Below are positions 29,277 to 38,942 of a DNA stretch of 64,000 nt, in pieces. A program made the translations under genes and the position numbers. This DNA is from Prorocentrum cordatum (Eukaryota > Sar > Dinophyceae > Prorocentrales > Prorocentraceae), in assembly GCA_963575745.1 (NCBI GenBank), contig CAUYUJ010019349.1, positions 27,501 to 91,500 on the forward strand, given 5' to 3'. Within the stretch, counting starts at the first letter, position 1, and each line of letters opens with the position of its first letter. Below the pieces are notes generated by a model, which was given only the letters and a program-made list of their open reading frames with translations, was not told the origin of the DNA and did no database searches.

Positions 29277-29362
29277 CCCAAAACCATCACGTCACTAATT
29301 TTGGGCCCCAGGGCCCACTTGAGGCCCCAGGGGCCCTAGATTAGTGAAGTGATGTTTTTTCC
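29277..29362. mobile_element. 86-bp palindromic element
   Basis: The arm CAAAACCATCACGTCACTAA, TTTTGGGCCCCAGGGCCC, pairs with GGCCCCAGGGGCCCTAGATT, AGTGAAGTGATGTTTTTT across a loop of about 8 bp. A single copy is seen. Non-coding. Confidence 0.7.
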
Positions 29363-30529
29363 GATTTAAGAACCCCGAAATTCATCACTTAACTAAACCG
29401 AATCCAGGACGAAAGTCAGGGGCCGAATTGCTGCTGTGATGCAACATTGGTCTCGTATCGAGGCGGTCCCACGTGCCTACGGCCTTGGGCCCACGCGCCG
29501 TGCCCAGAAGTCCAGACGCCGCGAAAGGGCCACTGCGGACGTGCTCTTGCTCCGGAGCTCGTCGTCTGGGGGGGGTTCTTCTCGGACCCTGGGCCGCCAA
29601 CACAAAAACGCACTCGCGACGAGCATCTATGACACTGGGGTCTCGGTGCCGGCTCGGCGGTCGGGCGGGGTGGCAACGGGGGGGGACCTAAAGGTGGGGT
29701 GAAGGAGAGGGCCCGAAAGGAGCCCTTCTGGGCCCCTCTTCGGCCCCTGCTGGCTCCAAATCGGGCCCGCCCCTCTAGGGCCCTCTTCTCCCCCCCGTGG
29801 AGGTCACCCCCCTGACCATCCAGCCGAGGGGGGCCCGCGCAGCGAAGAACTCACGGCGCGGGAGATCTGGGCGGGCTGCCCTCTGTGAGCCGCGGAGCCC
29901 GAAGCAGGCACCCAGCCCCTCGGCGTGCTCTCGGCGAGGCCCAGCCGCAGGAGAGCGCCCCTGCGGGGGGGGGGGGGCCCGACGGGGGCCTGGGCTGCCA
30001 GAGCCCCGGCAGATCTCCTGTCAGCTTCAGAGGGCGAGGAGACGCAAGCAGACTCGGGGGCGGCCAAGAGGGGAGAGGTGACCAGGGGAGGTGGAGCTCA
30101 TGGTGGGGGCCACGGCACATCCCCGGAGTTCACGGCGCCTCGTGTGATGTCAACACGTCCGCAGCCCCCCCCCTCCCCCCTCTGGGCCGCGCACATTCCC
30201 CGGACCATGGCTTGCGAGCACCCCCTCCTGGACGGGCCCGAAGATGCAGACACGGCTTCTTAAGGCGCGTGGGTCGGCGGCGGGCCCCGCTCTTGTGCAG
30301 CAGCGGCGCGCTCCGGCGCCGGCTCGGGCGGCCGTGGCCTCACGCCTCGGGGAGGCCTGCTCCGATCCGTGGGCCCGGCGCCCGCGCCTCAGGTCCGCGG
30401 ATCCGTAATCCACGGCAGCGTGTGCCCGAACTGGCCCTCCACGGGCGCCGCCGCCACCGGCAGCTGAGCAGAGCATGCTGCAGACATACAGTGGGCGGCT
30501 TGAACAAGGAGCACTTACTTTTCAAAAGG
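29363..30529. other. No gene recognised
   Basis: About 1.2 kb with no repeat match and no recognised domain. Homopolymers (C/G runs near 29796 and 29957) are frequent. Confidence 0.4.
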
Positions 30530-30690
30530 GGCTCGGTCGTTCCTTCGGTTTGCATGCGGTATCTGCAGTTCCTTATGCGTTATTTGTTATGTATCGTTCC
30601 TTATGCGTTATCCCTTGGGATAAAAAAGGGGCTTCGTTCCTTATTTATCGTTCCTTAGGTCAGGCCGATGACTGTACATCCCAACGACGT
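30530..30690 (+). repeat. Dispersed repeat with GTTCCTTATGCGTTAT units, copy 1
   Basis: GTTCCTTATGCGTTAT-type units occur at about 30567 and 30597. CCTTATTTATCGTTCCTTAG, GTCAG and GACTGTAC then follow. The last part matches 63072-63108. Confidence 0.65.
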
Positions 30691-31584
30691 CGAGCTGCCG
30701 AAGGCGGCGGATGCCAACGCTGCGCGAGCTGGAGCCATTTTGAGGTTGGCCGCGGGCATCTTACGCTCGGGGCCGTCGCTCGAAACCAATGGTGTTGAGC
30801 GTGTGCCCAAAGAGGGCACTTCTTCCAGCAGAGCGGACCGTGCGAGCCACGCAGGGCTCATGTCGACTCCTCCGATTCGATTCGACTCGCTTCAGGTGGA
30901 TTCCGGTGCCGATTCGACTTGCCTTCGGGTTACGATGTGGATTCTGGCTTCTCCATGGAGGCCCTATTAGCCAGCCGACCTCCGCCGGTTCGGTCTCTCC
31001 CGACCTGGCTGCCGATGTCCGCCGATCCGGTCTATCTAGTCGCTCCGCTCTCCCCGCCACGGGACGGCGGAGGCCCCGCGGCCGGCCCCTGCGAGGCGGG
31101 CCCGCGGCGAGCGCGGTGGACGCCGAGACGGGGGCGCGGGTCTGGGGCTTCTCGGCGCAGCCGCCGGGCGGCGCTGGCAGCCTGGCAGCGCCGCCCGCCC
31201 CCCGGTGGCGGCGACGGGGGCGGGCAGCCCAGGGGGCGAGCAGCGCGCGCACTCGCCCGCGAGCCTCGCCGAGGGCCTGGACCGTCGGCGCGCTTGGACA
31301 CACGTGTGTTGGTCTCCGCTGGGCTGTGCGTCCCCCTCGTCGCCCCCGGCCCTCCCCGTCGGCTGCGGGCCGGAGGGGTCGGAGGGTCGCCTGGCCTCCC
31401 GGGTGAGAGTCGTGAGATGCTCGTGTGGGGGGGACCTCCCTGGAGCCCATCCGACGGATCTGTTCGGCTCCGCTTCGACTCGCCCACGGCTCCTGTCCGA
31501 CGCAGCATCGCCGCACTCGTTCAGCTCCAGTTCGACGTCTGCCTGACGCAGCATCGACGCACGAATGGAGCAAGTGGTTCTGTA
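30691..31584. other. No gene recognised
   Basis: Contains a short tandem duplication of GACGCAGCATCG (31499 and 31548). GC-rich frames on both strands lack recognisable domains. Confidence 0.4.
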
Positions 31585-31770
31585 GGAATCAGCGAGCGAA
31601 GAACGGTGTAAAATATTTGTTTCGCTGTCGGGGGCGCCTGCCCCTGGGCGGCTGGAAAGTTTATACCCCTACGGTGCCACCGTAAGGGTATAAACTTTCC
31701 AGCCGCCCTGGGACAGGCGCCCCCGACAGCGAAAAAGTTTATGTTATACTGTTCTTCGCCCGTTAATTCC
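31585..31770. mobile_element. 186-bp near-perfect palindrome (foldback element)
   Basis: The centre is at about 31677 (TACGGTGCCACCGTA). The arms match nearly base for base for 55 bp (TTTCGCTGTCGGGGGCGCCT, GGGCGGCTGGAAAGTTTATA, CCC), then imperfectly to GGAATCAGCGAGCGAAGAAC on the left and, reversed, GGAATTAACGGGCGAAGAAC on the right. The loop is at most a few bases. It has no coding capacity and could extrude as a cruciform. Confidence 0.92.
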
Positions 31771-31955
31771 AGGAAGGTCCCCAGAAGGAGCCTCCAAGAC
31801 GCGAGGCTCCGGGCTTGTCGGGCGTCCTCGTCGGTCCTCGCCGGTCGTATGAGACCTCGGGGGTGCTGCTGTCCAGCAGCCGCGCCCCCTGCCGAGGGGC
31901 GTCCAGGGCGCACCCGCATCGCCCCGAGCGGCCGCCGGAGACTCGAGTCTCAAGA
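31771..31955. other. Short intervening sequence
   Basis: GC-rich. It resembles the flank of family-A copy 1 only weakly. Confidence 0.4.
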
Positions 31956-32093
31956 GGGGAAAAAACACACAATTAATCGTCGGTTCCCCAGAAAATATGG
32001 GAAAATATGGGAAGTGGGGGGGGAAGACAAGAACCCAGAAAATATGGGGAATACTTTTGTGTGTATGTATTTGTGTGTCCCAGGGCCCCTTCA
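31956..32093 (+). repeat. Dispersed repeat family A, copy 2
   Basis: Same landmarks as 2384-2538: GGGGAAAAAACACACAATTA, GAAAATATGGG, GGTGGGG-like G run, GAAGACAAGAACCCAGAAAA, TGTGTGTCCCAGGGCCCCTT. It is shorter because of a deletion in the T/G-rich part. Confidence 0.85.
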
Positions 32094-32148
32094 GAGTCAC
32101 CACCCGAAGGGGCCGACCCAAAGTGGGGTCAGAGCAGAGACGGAGTCT

Positions 32149-32290
32149 CAAGCAGTGGCGAAGCGTCCTGGCTCGCCCACAGGCCCACCAGAGAATGTTC
32201 TAAGAACACTCTTTGTGGCTTCCACGAAAGTGTCTTTGTTCCTTTCTGGCCGAGGTTGTCTTGTTTGATGGCATCGGGCTCATGTTCGAA
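32149..32290 (+). repeat. Dispersed repeat module B, copy 2
   Basis: Matches 1312-1446: TCAAGCAGTGGCGAAGCGTC, CTGGCTCGC, GAATGTTCTAAGAAC, GGCTTCCACGAAA, TTGTCTTGTTT. It lies 55 bp after family-A copy 2, whereas at the left locus family A follows modules B and C. Confidence 0.75.
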
Positions 32291-32309
32291 GAACCTTGCT
32301 TTTGGTCTT

Positions 32310-32456
32310 AGAACATCTGGGGGTTCTAAGAACATCTCGTGGTAGGACTATAGGAATGCCGGGACGGTCGGTCCCTGCTCCGGAGGTAGGAGCAGGAGGA
32401 GGAGGAGGAGGAGGAGGAGGACGACGACGAGTTCTAAGAACATCTCGTGGTAGGAC
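32310..32456 (+). repeat. Module C, copy 2, split by a GGA tract
   Basis: GTTCTAAGAACATCTCGTGG, TAGGACTATAGG, GGGACGGTCGGTCCCTGCTC, then a GGA/GAC tract (32391-32430), then a second TTCTAAGAACATCTCGTGGT AGGAC. The microsatellite is thus bracketed by direct repeats of about 26 bp. Confidence 0.75.
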
Positions 32457-32589
32457 ACCCATCCAGGAGGCCTCCGGAGGAGAGCGGCTGGGCCGCGCGC
32501 AGGAGGGGCTCGCGAGGGCGGGTGCGCGTGCGCACGCCTGCGACGCTTCGGTGGGGGGTCGCCCCTGCCTCCTCGGGCCTCCCGTGGCC

Positions 32590-32829
32590 GCACCGGCCCA
32601 AGGGGCCCGCGCGAAGCTCGGAAAGTGGATGCGTCTGCAGCCTCTTGCTGCTCCAGCGACGCGGCCGCGGCCACAGATCAAAGGCAACGTTAGGGGTCGA
32701 AGGGGGGCCGCACCAGCCCAAGAGGTCCGCGCGAAGCTCGGAAAGTTGATGGTTCTGCAGCCTCTTGCTGCTCCAGCGACGCGGCCGCGGCCACAGATCA
32801 GGGGCAACGTTAGCAATCGAAGGGGGGGA
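32590..32829 (+). repeat. Two tandem copies of a 120-bp unit
   Basis: Units begin at 32590 and 32710 with GCACC(G/A)GCCCAAG. They contain GCGCGAAGCTCGGAAAGT, TCTGCAGCCTCTTGCTGCTC and CCACAGATCA, and the end AACGTTAG leads into family D. Confidence 0.9.
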
Positions 32830-32975
32830 CAGGCTCAGGGGGGGCGCATCGACCCCCGAGTGCCCACTCGTCGCCGGTAGGGGCCCGATAGCCCACACCG
32901 CCCAAGGAGCGTGCGGCTTCGCTGTCGGGGGGCCCGTCGCTGATTCTGGGTCGTTGCGTCCCCCCTCCCTGAGCT
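32803..32975 (+). repeat. Dispersed repeat family D, copy 2
   Basis: Shares the ordered landmarks of 4336-4510 (AACGTTAG, GACCCCCGAGTGCCCA-like, CGCCGGTAGGGGCCCGATAG, CCCAC, TTCGCTGTC, CCCTGAGCT). Confidence 0.6.
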
Positions 32976-33396
32976 GGTCCCCCCAGCGTGAGGCGACGCT
33001 TGGCGTGAGCGGAAGAGGGCAAGAGTCAAGAGCGGACATCTCGTGTTCCCTAATCGGCATGCGAGCGCATGCGACCTCTCGCCCCCTGTCCCCGAGATCC
33101 CCCCCACCGAAAAGAGTCGAGCCGCGTAGAAGATATGGGGAACTCGGGGACGCACACCCAGGAGGGCTCATCCGAACGCACCCCATGTCGAAGCTGGACG
33201 CCCCCCCATGGCACATTCCCGCGTGGTGCCCAAATTTCTGGCCCAGTCGGAAACTCACCGCGTCGGAGATTGGGGCCGCCATATGCCACACCCCCCGCCT
33301 CCACCGTCTGGGAGGGGTGGAAGAAGGAAAGGGGGGGAATGAGAGGGGGGAGGGAAGGGGGTGCAGGAGAGGGGCTTGGGAGGACGTAAGGGAGAA
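32976..33396. other. No gene recognised
   Basis: Mixed-composition sequence left of the GGA tract. No repeat match or domain. Confidence 0.4.
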
Positions 33397-34150
33397 GGGA
33401 GGGAGGAGGAAGAGGAGGAGGAAGTGAAGGAGGAGAAGGAGGAGGAGGAAGAGGGGGAAGAGGGAGAAGAAGGAAGAGTGGAGGAGGAAGTGGGAGGAGG
33501 GGCAGGGGGAGGAGGAAGAGGGAGGAAGAGGAGGAGGAGGAGGAGGAGGGAGGAGGAGAGCAGAGGAGGAAGGAGGGGAGGGGGGGCAGGAGGAGGAGGA
33601 GGAGGAGAGAGCAAGAGGAAGCAGGAGGAGGGGAGGAGGAGGAGGAGGAGGAGGAGGGGGAGGAGGAGGAGGAGGAGGAGGAGGAGGAGGAGGAGGAGGA
33701 GGAGGAGGAGGAGGAAGAGGAGGAGCAGGAGGAGCAGGAGGAGGAGGAGGAGGGGAGGACGCAGCAGGAGGAGGAGGAGGAGGAGCAGCAGGAGCAGGAG
33801 GAGGAGGAGAAGGAGCAGGAGGAGAAAGATCAGGAGAGACGCAGCAGGAGGAGGAGGAGGAGGAGGGAGGGGGAGGAGATTCGTGCGCCTGCGTGCCCAA
33901 AAGTATTCCCACCATCTCATCCAGAAACGACGCCCAGGAGAGTTGAGGTGACCAGGGAAGTGTAGCAGCAAGAGAGGGGGGCAGCTGTTATCTTCGAAAG
34001 AGGAAGAGGAGGAGGAGCAGGAGGAGAAGGAGGAGAAGAAGGAAGAGGAGGAGGAGGAGGAGGAGGAGGACATGGAAGAGGAGGAGGAGGGAGGAGGAGG
34101 GAGGAGGAGAAGGAGTAGGCAGATGAGAAGGAGGAGGAGGAGGGCGAGCA
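33397..34150 (+). repeat. Long GGA/GAA purine tract in two blocks
   Basis: 33397-33875 and 33993-34150 are almost pure purine on this strand, with GGA units and AAG, GCA and GGG interruptions. The break between them (33876-33992) contains CATCTCATCCAGAAACGACG CCCAGG. Frames are poly-Glu, poly-Arg or poly-Gly, and poly-Leu, poly-Ser or poly-Pro on the other strand. Confidence 0.95.
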
Positions 34151-34164
34151 ATAGGCCAGATGCA

Positions 34165-34770
34165 TCTTGGATGCCTCTCGCAGGCTCTTGAGATGTCTTT
34201 CGAGAGTTTCCTGAGAGGCCTCTTGAGGCGTCTTGGGGGCTGCTGAGGGGCCTCCTGGGGGCCTGCTGGGGGCCTCTTGAGGCTCTCTTGGGGCTATCTT
34301 GCGAGCCCTGGAGGTCCTCTTGAGGCCATCTTGGAGGAGGTCGCTCAAAGAAGGTGGGCGCCGTAACTAGCGCCGCCCCTCTGGAGGCCCACAGTCGCCT
34401 CCTGTACCCTCTTGGGGCGCTCTTGGAGCGCTCTGGGTCGCCCTCGGGGCCGTCATTGGGTCCTCTTGGGCCTCTCTTGGGGCCCTCTCGGGCCATCTTG
34501 GATCCATTTTGACGCCTCGGAAAGCCATCAGAAGCGAAAAGGCGAGAAAGCAAAAAGCAGTGATCTGTCCTAGGTGTTGTGAGGATTTGGGCCTCTTGGG
34601 GGCGCTCCGAGGCCAATTGGAGCCGTCTTAGGGTGGTCTTGGAGCCTCTTGGATCACGTTAGAAGCTATTTGAGCTATCGCTTCTCGGAGGCCATCTTGG
34701 GCTTTCTGAGGCCCTCTTGGAGCCATATTGGACGCTCCGGGGCGCCCCGTCCAGGTCCAGCGGGATGAGG
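34165..34770 (+). repeat. TCTTGG-type modular repeat, block 5
   Basis: TCTTGAGG/TCTTGGGG units occur at 34165-34340, with ATCTTGGAGGAGGTCGCTCA at 34330 and more units to 34505. The A-rich block GCCATCAGAAGCGAAAAGGC lies at 34524. The terminus is ATTGGACGCTCCGGGGCGCC, CGTCCAGGTCCAGCGGGA, GGTAAGGGGAA. This is the most complete version of the family in the window. Confidence 0.8.
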
Positions 34771-35018
34771 TAAGGGGAAAAATAAACCGTGCCCCTTCCA
34801 ACAGGGGCCTTTGCCACTGCTGTCATGTTCGCCACGTACACGTCCTTTGCCTGACATTGGCAGTCGCGACCCGTGATGTTCCAGCAATTGTCTCTTTGCG
34901 GCGCGCGTTCTCCAAAAGTTCTTTGGTCTGGACCAATTCCTCCTGGGACGTCAACGCCAGGTGTGGTGCGCCCCTCCTGGTTTGCGAGGCGTCTACCGTA
35001 ACTTACTCGTGCTCGCAG
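34771..35018. other. Sequence left of the candidate exon
   Basis: Lower-repeat sequence with several splice-like signals, for example CGCCAG then GTGTGG at 34960. A protein-like frame exists on each strand. No family recognised. Confidence 0.3.
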
Positions 35019-35120
35019 GTGCGAATGTCGCCCGCCCCGATGAAAAAATTGCTCGGCAGTGCAGGAGTCCCGCCGTGGACGGTGCTGGTGGGACAGCACC
35101 GAAAGCGCGCCGCGCTGAAA
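35019..35120 (+). CDS. Candidate 34-codon internal exon
   Basis: Flanked by TGCTCGCAG before 35019 and GTAAGT after 35120, both matching eukaryotic splice consensus. The first exonic base is G, the AG-G pattern common in dinoflagellates. The interval is 102 bp, open and phase-symmetric (N-terminus VRMSPAPMKKLLGSAGVP, end GQHRKRAALK). Neighbouring exons were not identified and the donor leads straight into a GGA tract. Small size means a chance match is quite possible. Confidence 0.25.
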
Positions 35121-35420
35121 GTAAGTGGGCAAGAGGAAGAGGAGGAGGAGGAGGAGGAGGAGGAGGAGGAGGAAGAAGGGGCAGGAGGCAAGTCCGTCCG
35201 TGCGAAACTTGGCTGGGAGCAGGTGCACCCCCCCCGCCAGGAAGCAACCGCTGCTCGGTCCTGGCCCGAACGGCCGTCGCTCCAGCAGGAGGAGGAGGAA
35301 GAAGAGGATGAGGGGGGTGGGGGAGTAGGACGAGGAAGCGGAGGAGGACGAGGACGAGGGGGAGGAGGAGGAAGAGGAGGAGGAAGCAGAGGACGAGGAG
35401 AGGACGAGGACGAGGGGGGG
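35121..35420 (+). repeat. GGA/GAA tracts
   Basis: Two purine tracts (about 35134-35183 and 35284-35420) are separated by about 100 bp of ordinary sequence. Confidence 0.85.
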
Positions 35421-36160
35421 AGCAGGACGGGAACGGATGGAGAAGCAAGGGCAGCAGCACGGTCGGCAGCGGGAGCCGTCGGTCGCGTTGCCGAACGGCC
35501 TGCTCCGTCATCCTGCTGGCTCAAGCCTCGTGGGAAGGCCTGGGAGCGGGGTCCATGGCGGCTGCCCTGGGGCCCGACCCGGAGGCCTTCGGCGCACGGA
35601 GCGCAGATGGCACCGAGGTCGACGACGGCCCGAGCGACAAGGAGTGGCTTGAAGGGGTCGTGGGGGCGAGGGCGGGGCCATTTTGTCGTCATATCATGCA
35701 CCTTCCCCCTCACCACAAGAGCCAATAGGAATTCCCCATCCAAACCTCTTCCTCCTTCACCTGCTGATGAGCATCATCAGTTACCACCTCCCCATTTGCA
35801 TCCTCTACTCTGTGTACCCTTTTCTGTTCCTCCTCCTCCTCCTCCTCTTAGTCCTCGTCCTCCTCCTCCTCCTCCTCCTCCTCCTCCTCCTCCTCCTCCT
35901 CCCCCCCTGCCCCCTTGTCCCCAAAAAGTGTTTGCTGTTCAGGGCCCTTACTCTGGAATGAGGAACTGGGCCTGGCCGTCGGTCCAGCGGCTATGTCGTC
36001 ACAGTCGTTGCCCCGTCTCCGCCTCCTCGCGCTCGCAGCCCGTCGTCTGGGCCTGGGTGTCGGTCTGGCGGCCGTGTTGTCGCCGTCGCCGCCCTGTCGC
36101 CGCCCCCCCGTCGTCTGGGAGTGGCGGTCGGTCTGGCGGCGATGTTGTCCCCTTGGCCGC
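35421..36160 (+). other. Mostly unassigned, with a CTC tract
   Basis: A CTC microsatellite occupies about 35828-35902. Downstream (35980-36160) are degenerate GTCGTCTGGGxxTGGxxGTCGGTCTGGCGGC units, two or three copies. No gene recognised. Confidence 0.5.
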
Positions 36161-36366
36161 CCCTTCGGCGCCTCGTCGCCCCGATTTGTGGAACCACATA
36201 GATTATCTTTTTCCTGAAAGAGTGTTATGGGATCTGCCCCTCCCCGCCGTGGTTAACGGTACACCCCTTCGGCGCCTCGTCGCCCCGATTGGTGGAACCA
36301 CATAGATTATCTCTTTCCTGAAAGAGTGTTATGGGATCTACCCCTCCCCGCCGTGGTTAACGGTAC
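36161..36366 (+). repeat. Two tandem copies of a 102-bp unit, with a split third piece
   Basis: Units begin at about 36161 and 36263 with CCTTCGGCGCCTCGTCGCCC. They contain TGGAACCACATAGATTATCT, TCCTGAAAGAGTGTTATGGG and CCCCTCCCCGCCGTGGTTAA, then CGGTA. The segment TATGGGATCTACCCCTCCCC ... TTAACGGTA reappears at 36554-36591, right of the hairpin element. Confidence 0.85.
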
Positions 36367-36555
36367 GGTAGGTTTGCGTCGTGTCGACCAGCGGCGACCC
36401 CAGCGCGGGCGTTCAAGGTTGAACGCCGCCAGCGACCCAGAATCAATCGATGTTGAACGATCGGACGTTGCGCCAGCAGCCGATCGTTCAAGGTTGAACG
36501 ATCCCTGCGGTGTCAAAAACCAACGCTGGGGTCGGCACGACACGAACCTGCCGTA
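36364..36555. mobile_element. 192-bp nested-hairpin TIR element
   Basis: The ends TACGGTAGGTTTGCGTCGTG, TCGACC and, reversed, TACGGCAGGTTCGTGTCGTG, CCGACC form 26-bp inverted termini with about four mismatches. They are followed by CCCAGCG on both sides. Inside are two perfect palindromes, GGCGTTCAAGGTTGAACGCC and GATCGTTCAAGGTTGAACGA TC. A further pair (TTGAACGATCGG with CCGATCGTTCAA) can form an alternative stem. It lies between copies of the 102-bp unit, and no coding capacity exists. Confidence 0.85.
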
Positions 36556-36591
36556 TGGGATCTACCCCTCCCCGCCGTGGTTAACGGTACA

Positions 36592-36702
36592 ACTTTTCGT
36601 GTTGCAAGTTACATTCGGTTCTTCCCCATCGCCCATCTTAGAAATGAGTTCTACCATCCCAGCCAGGCTGGAATTCGCCCCCCTCATTCTTTACAAAGCA
36701 TA
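36592..36702. other. Short unassigned stretch
   Basis: Ordinary sequence between the hairpin element's flank and the CG-rich satellite. Confidence 0.4.
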
Positions 36703-37400
36703 CTATGCGCGCACATTCGTTTATCAAAAGTCATCCGTGTTCAAGAATCCAGTACAAAAAACTTGACGAAATGCACACGCGCGTCGTCGCGCGCGTGCCG
36801 AAATCTGTCGAGAACTCGTAGTTTCCGTAAGGACTTCAAAATCGAGCGTCCCGAAAGCATAACACATAGTTTCGCAACAAGGGGCTTCAAAAAAAATGCG
36901 CCAGCGCTCGTGCGATTCTGTTTAAGAAAACCATATGTTGTTTTCAACATGTTCATAACATGCTGCCAGACGGGCTTCTCGCGCGCGCATGCCGAAATGA
37001 GTCGAAAGCCCTTGCGCGCGTGTTGCCACAATAATCCATCGCAAAAAAACGGGACGACGTGCACACGCGCGCGTCGTCGAGTGCGCATGCCGAAATCCTT
37101 CAAAAATTCAAGGTTTCGGAAGGGTGTCAAAAACGAGTGCCCAGAAGACATCTAACATACATGGTTTTCCAACACCGGTTTGCAAAAAAAGGTGTGCGCT
37201 CGCGGTCTTGCGGATTCTTAAGAAAACCATCGGTGTTATTCAACATGTTCATCAAATTCTGCCAAACGTGCTTCTCGCGCCGCATGTCGAACTCACTCGA
37301 ACGGTCTTGCGCGCGTGCTGGGGGGAGGCACGATCCGTGTCAAATACTTCCACGCAGGCCACTCGCGCGCGTCGGCCGCGCGCGCGTGTCGAACTCATTC
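36703..37400 (+). repeat. Approximately 290-bp CG-rich satellite, block 1
   Basis: Two full units and a partial third. Unit landmarks are GACGA(A/C)(A/G)TGCACACGCGCG, GTCGTCGCGCGCG, ATGCCGAAATC, TTCAAAA, CCCGAA, AAGAAAACCAT, TTCAACATGTTCAT and GCTTCTCGCGC. GACGA starts lie at 36763 and 37052, 289 bp apart. The CACGCGCGCGTCGTCG parts are alternating purine-pyrimidine and may form Z-DNA. Confidence 0.85.
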
Positions 37401-38024
37401 GAAAATCTTCATCGCCGACGCGAGGACATCGTCATTGCTGTCGGCGGGCGTGATCAATGTCGGCGCCGCCATTGGCCTTGCCGTCGTCATCGCCACCATC
37501 GCCACCATCATCGCCACTCTCATACTCGCGTCTGCTGCTGTCAGCGTCGCCATGATACCGCGCCCGCCCAAGAGGTTGCCAAGCGGTCAGCGCCACCACG
37601 GCCGCGTCGGTCGTGCCAGACTAGCTGGCCGCTGCGCGCGCAAGCATGCGCGGGCTAGCGCGGTCACAGAGATGCACCAGCAAACGCCAAGCAGTCATCG
37701 CCATCGCCGCGGCAGTGGCTTTGCAAACCTAGAGCATGGAATGCGTCAGCTCGTTTGTAGAAATCAAGTGCGGCCCGCAGACGTCACAGATATTGCCGAA
37801 GCTATTTTGCGCAACACAGATTCTCCGGTTCAGGGATAAATGAAATCTAGGATCCACTCCCCCCACCACCCACCCCACCCCACCCCACCCACCCACCCCA
37901 TATTTAACGGCGCGTCTTCTTGCATCGCAATTGCCATGTGATTGCGCCTCATCGTCCGTCCTAAACATGAATTCGTACCAGTTCAGGCAATCATTGATCC
38001 GTCCCCCCTCGTCCTCTGCTAAAA
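37401..38024. other. Insert between satellite blocks
   Basis: Contains ATCGCCACC repeats (37488-37520), which give an artificial hydrophobic frame, and a CCACCCCACCCCA run (37860-37898). No recognised gene. It separates two blocks of one satellite, so it is either an insertion or a unit degraded beyond recognition. Confidence 0.4.
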
Positions 38025-38540
38025 GTGCGATGCGCGCGCATTCGCTTATCAAAAATCACCAGCTTTCAAAAATCCCGTGCAAAAAGTGGGACGAAGTGCG
38101 CACGCGCGCGCCGTCGCGCGCGCATGCTGACATCCTTCAAAACTTCCGGGTTCGTAAGGGTATCAAACCGAGTGTCCCGAAAACATTAGCAACATTGCTT
38201 CGCAACAGGGTTCGAAAAAGCGTGCGCCCGCGTTCTCGCGGCTCCTTGGGAAAACCCGAGGTTGTTCAACATCGTCAGTTACAAGACGTGCCTTTCGCGC
38301 TCGCATGTCGACATTGCGCGGGCGCCCTCGCGCGTGCGTTGTCGCAAGATTTCCGTGCAGAATCATTGGACGAAGTGCACGGGCGCGCGTCCTCGCGCCC
38401 ACATGCCAAAGCATGTCAAGAAAATTAGGCAAATCGAACCCCCCTCAAACGCAACAAAACACATGGTTTTGCAACCACAGTGTTCAAAGAAAGTCGCCCC
38501 GTGCGCCCTTGCAAATTTATCCGGAAATCCATCGGTTGGG
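38025..38540 (+). repeat. Approximately 290-bp CG-rich satellite, block 2
   Basis: Starts with the same leader as block 1 (GCGCGCATTCGCTTATCAAA versus GCGCACATTCGTTTATCAAA at 36708). It carries about 1.6 units, with GGACGAAGTGC at 38087 and 38368, 281 bp apart. Confidence 0.8.
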
Positions 38541-38942
38541 AGGCGCCTCGTACTCCCCCTTGGCGGTGCGTACACAACGTTCCCTGGCTCGGTCAGCAAA
38601 AGATTGCTGGTAACCAGCACACTAATGTATGTTTCTGTGTTCGGACAGGTCTTGGTTGTTTATTTGCGCGCATTTGCCAGTCAGCAGTGGAAGTGGAGCC
38701 ACGTTGCACGTTGCAAGCATCCGCAATTTGATAAAGACGAGGTGCATGTCTTGATCGACCACACCGCTGCTCAGGATGAAGCCGTCGGCCTCCCATGGCA
38801 GCCTGATCCGAGATCCGCTCAGGATGCTGTTTTTTTCCGTAGCACCCCGCAATTGCGGATAAGAGTGAGGGGGCGGGCGGGCGCGGGCGGTGCGAGAGTC
38901 GAGCCGGCGGACCTCGTGGACCTCACCTTCCATGTCGATAGC
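38541..38942. other. No gene recognised
   Basis: Ordinary composition and no repeat match. A plus-strand frame continues from the satellite into this interval without a recognised domain. Confidence 0.35.

Noticed and set aside
37315-37839. Possible membrane protein with IATIATIIATLILASAA
   Set aside because: The hydrophobic stretch is the translation of ATCGCCACC repeats.
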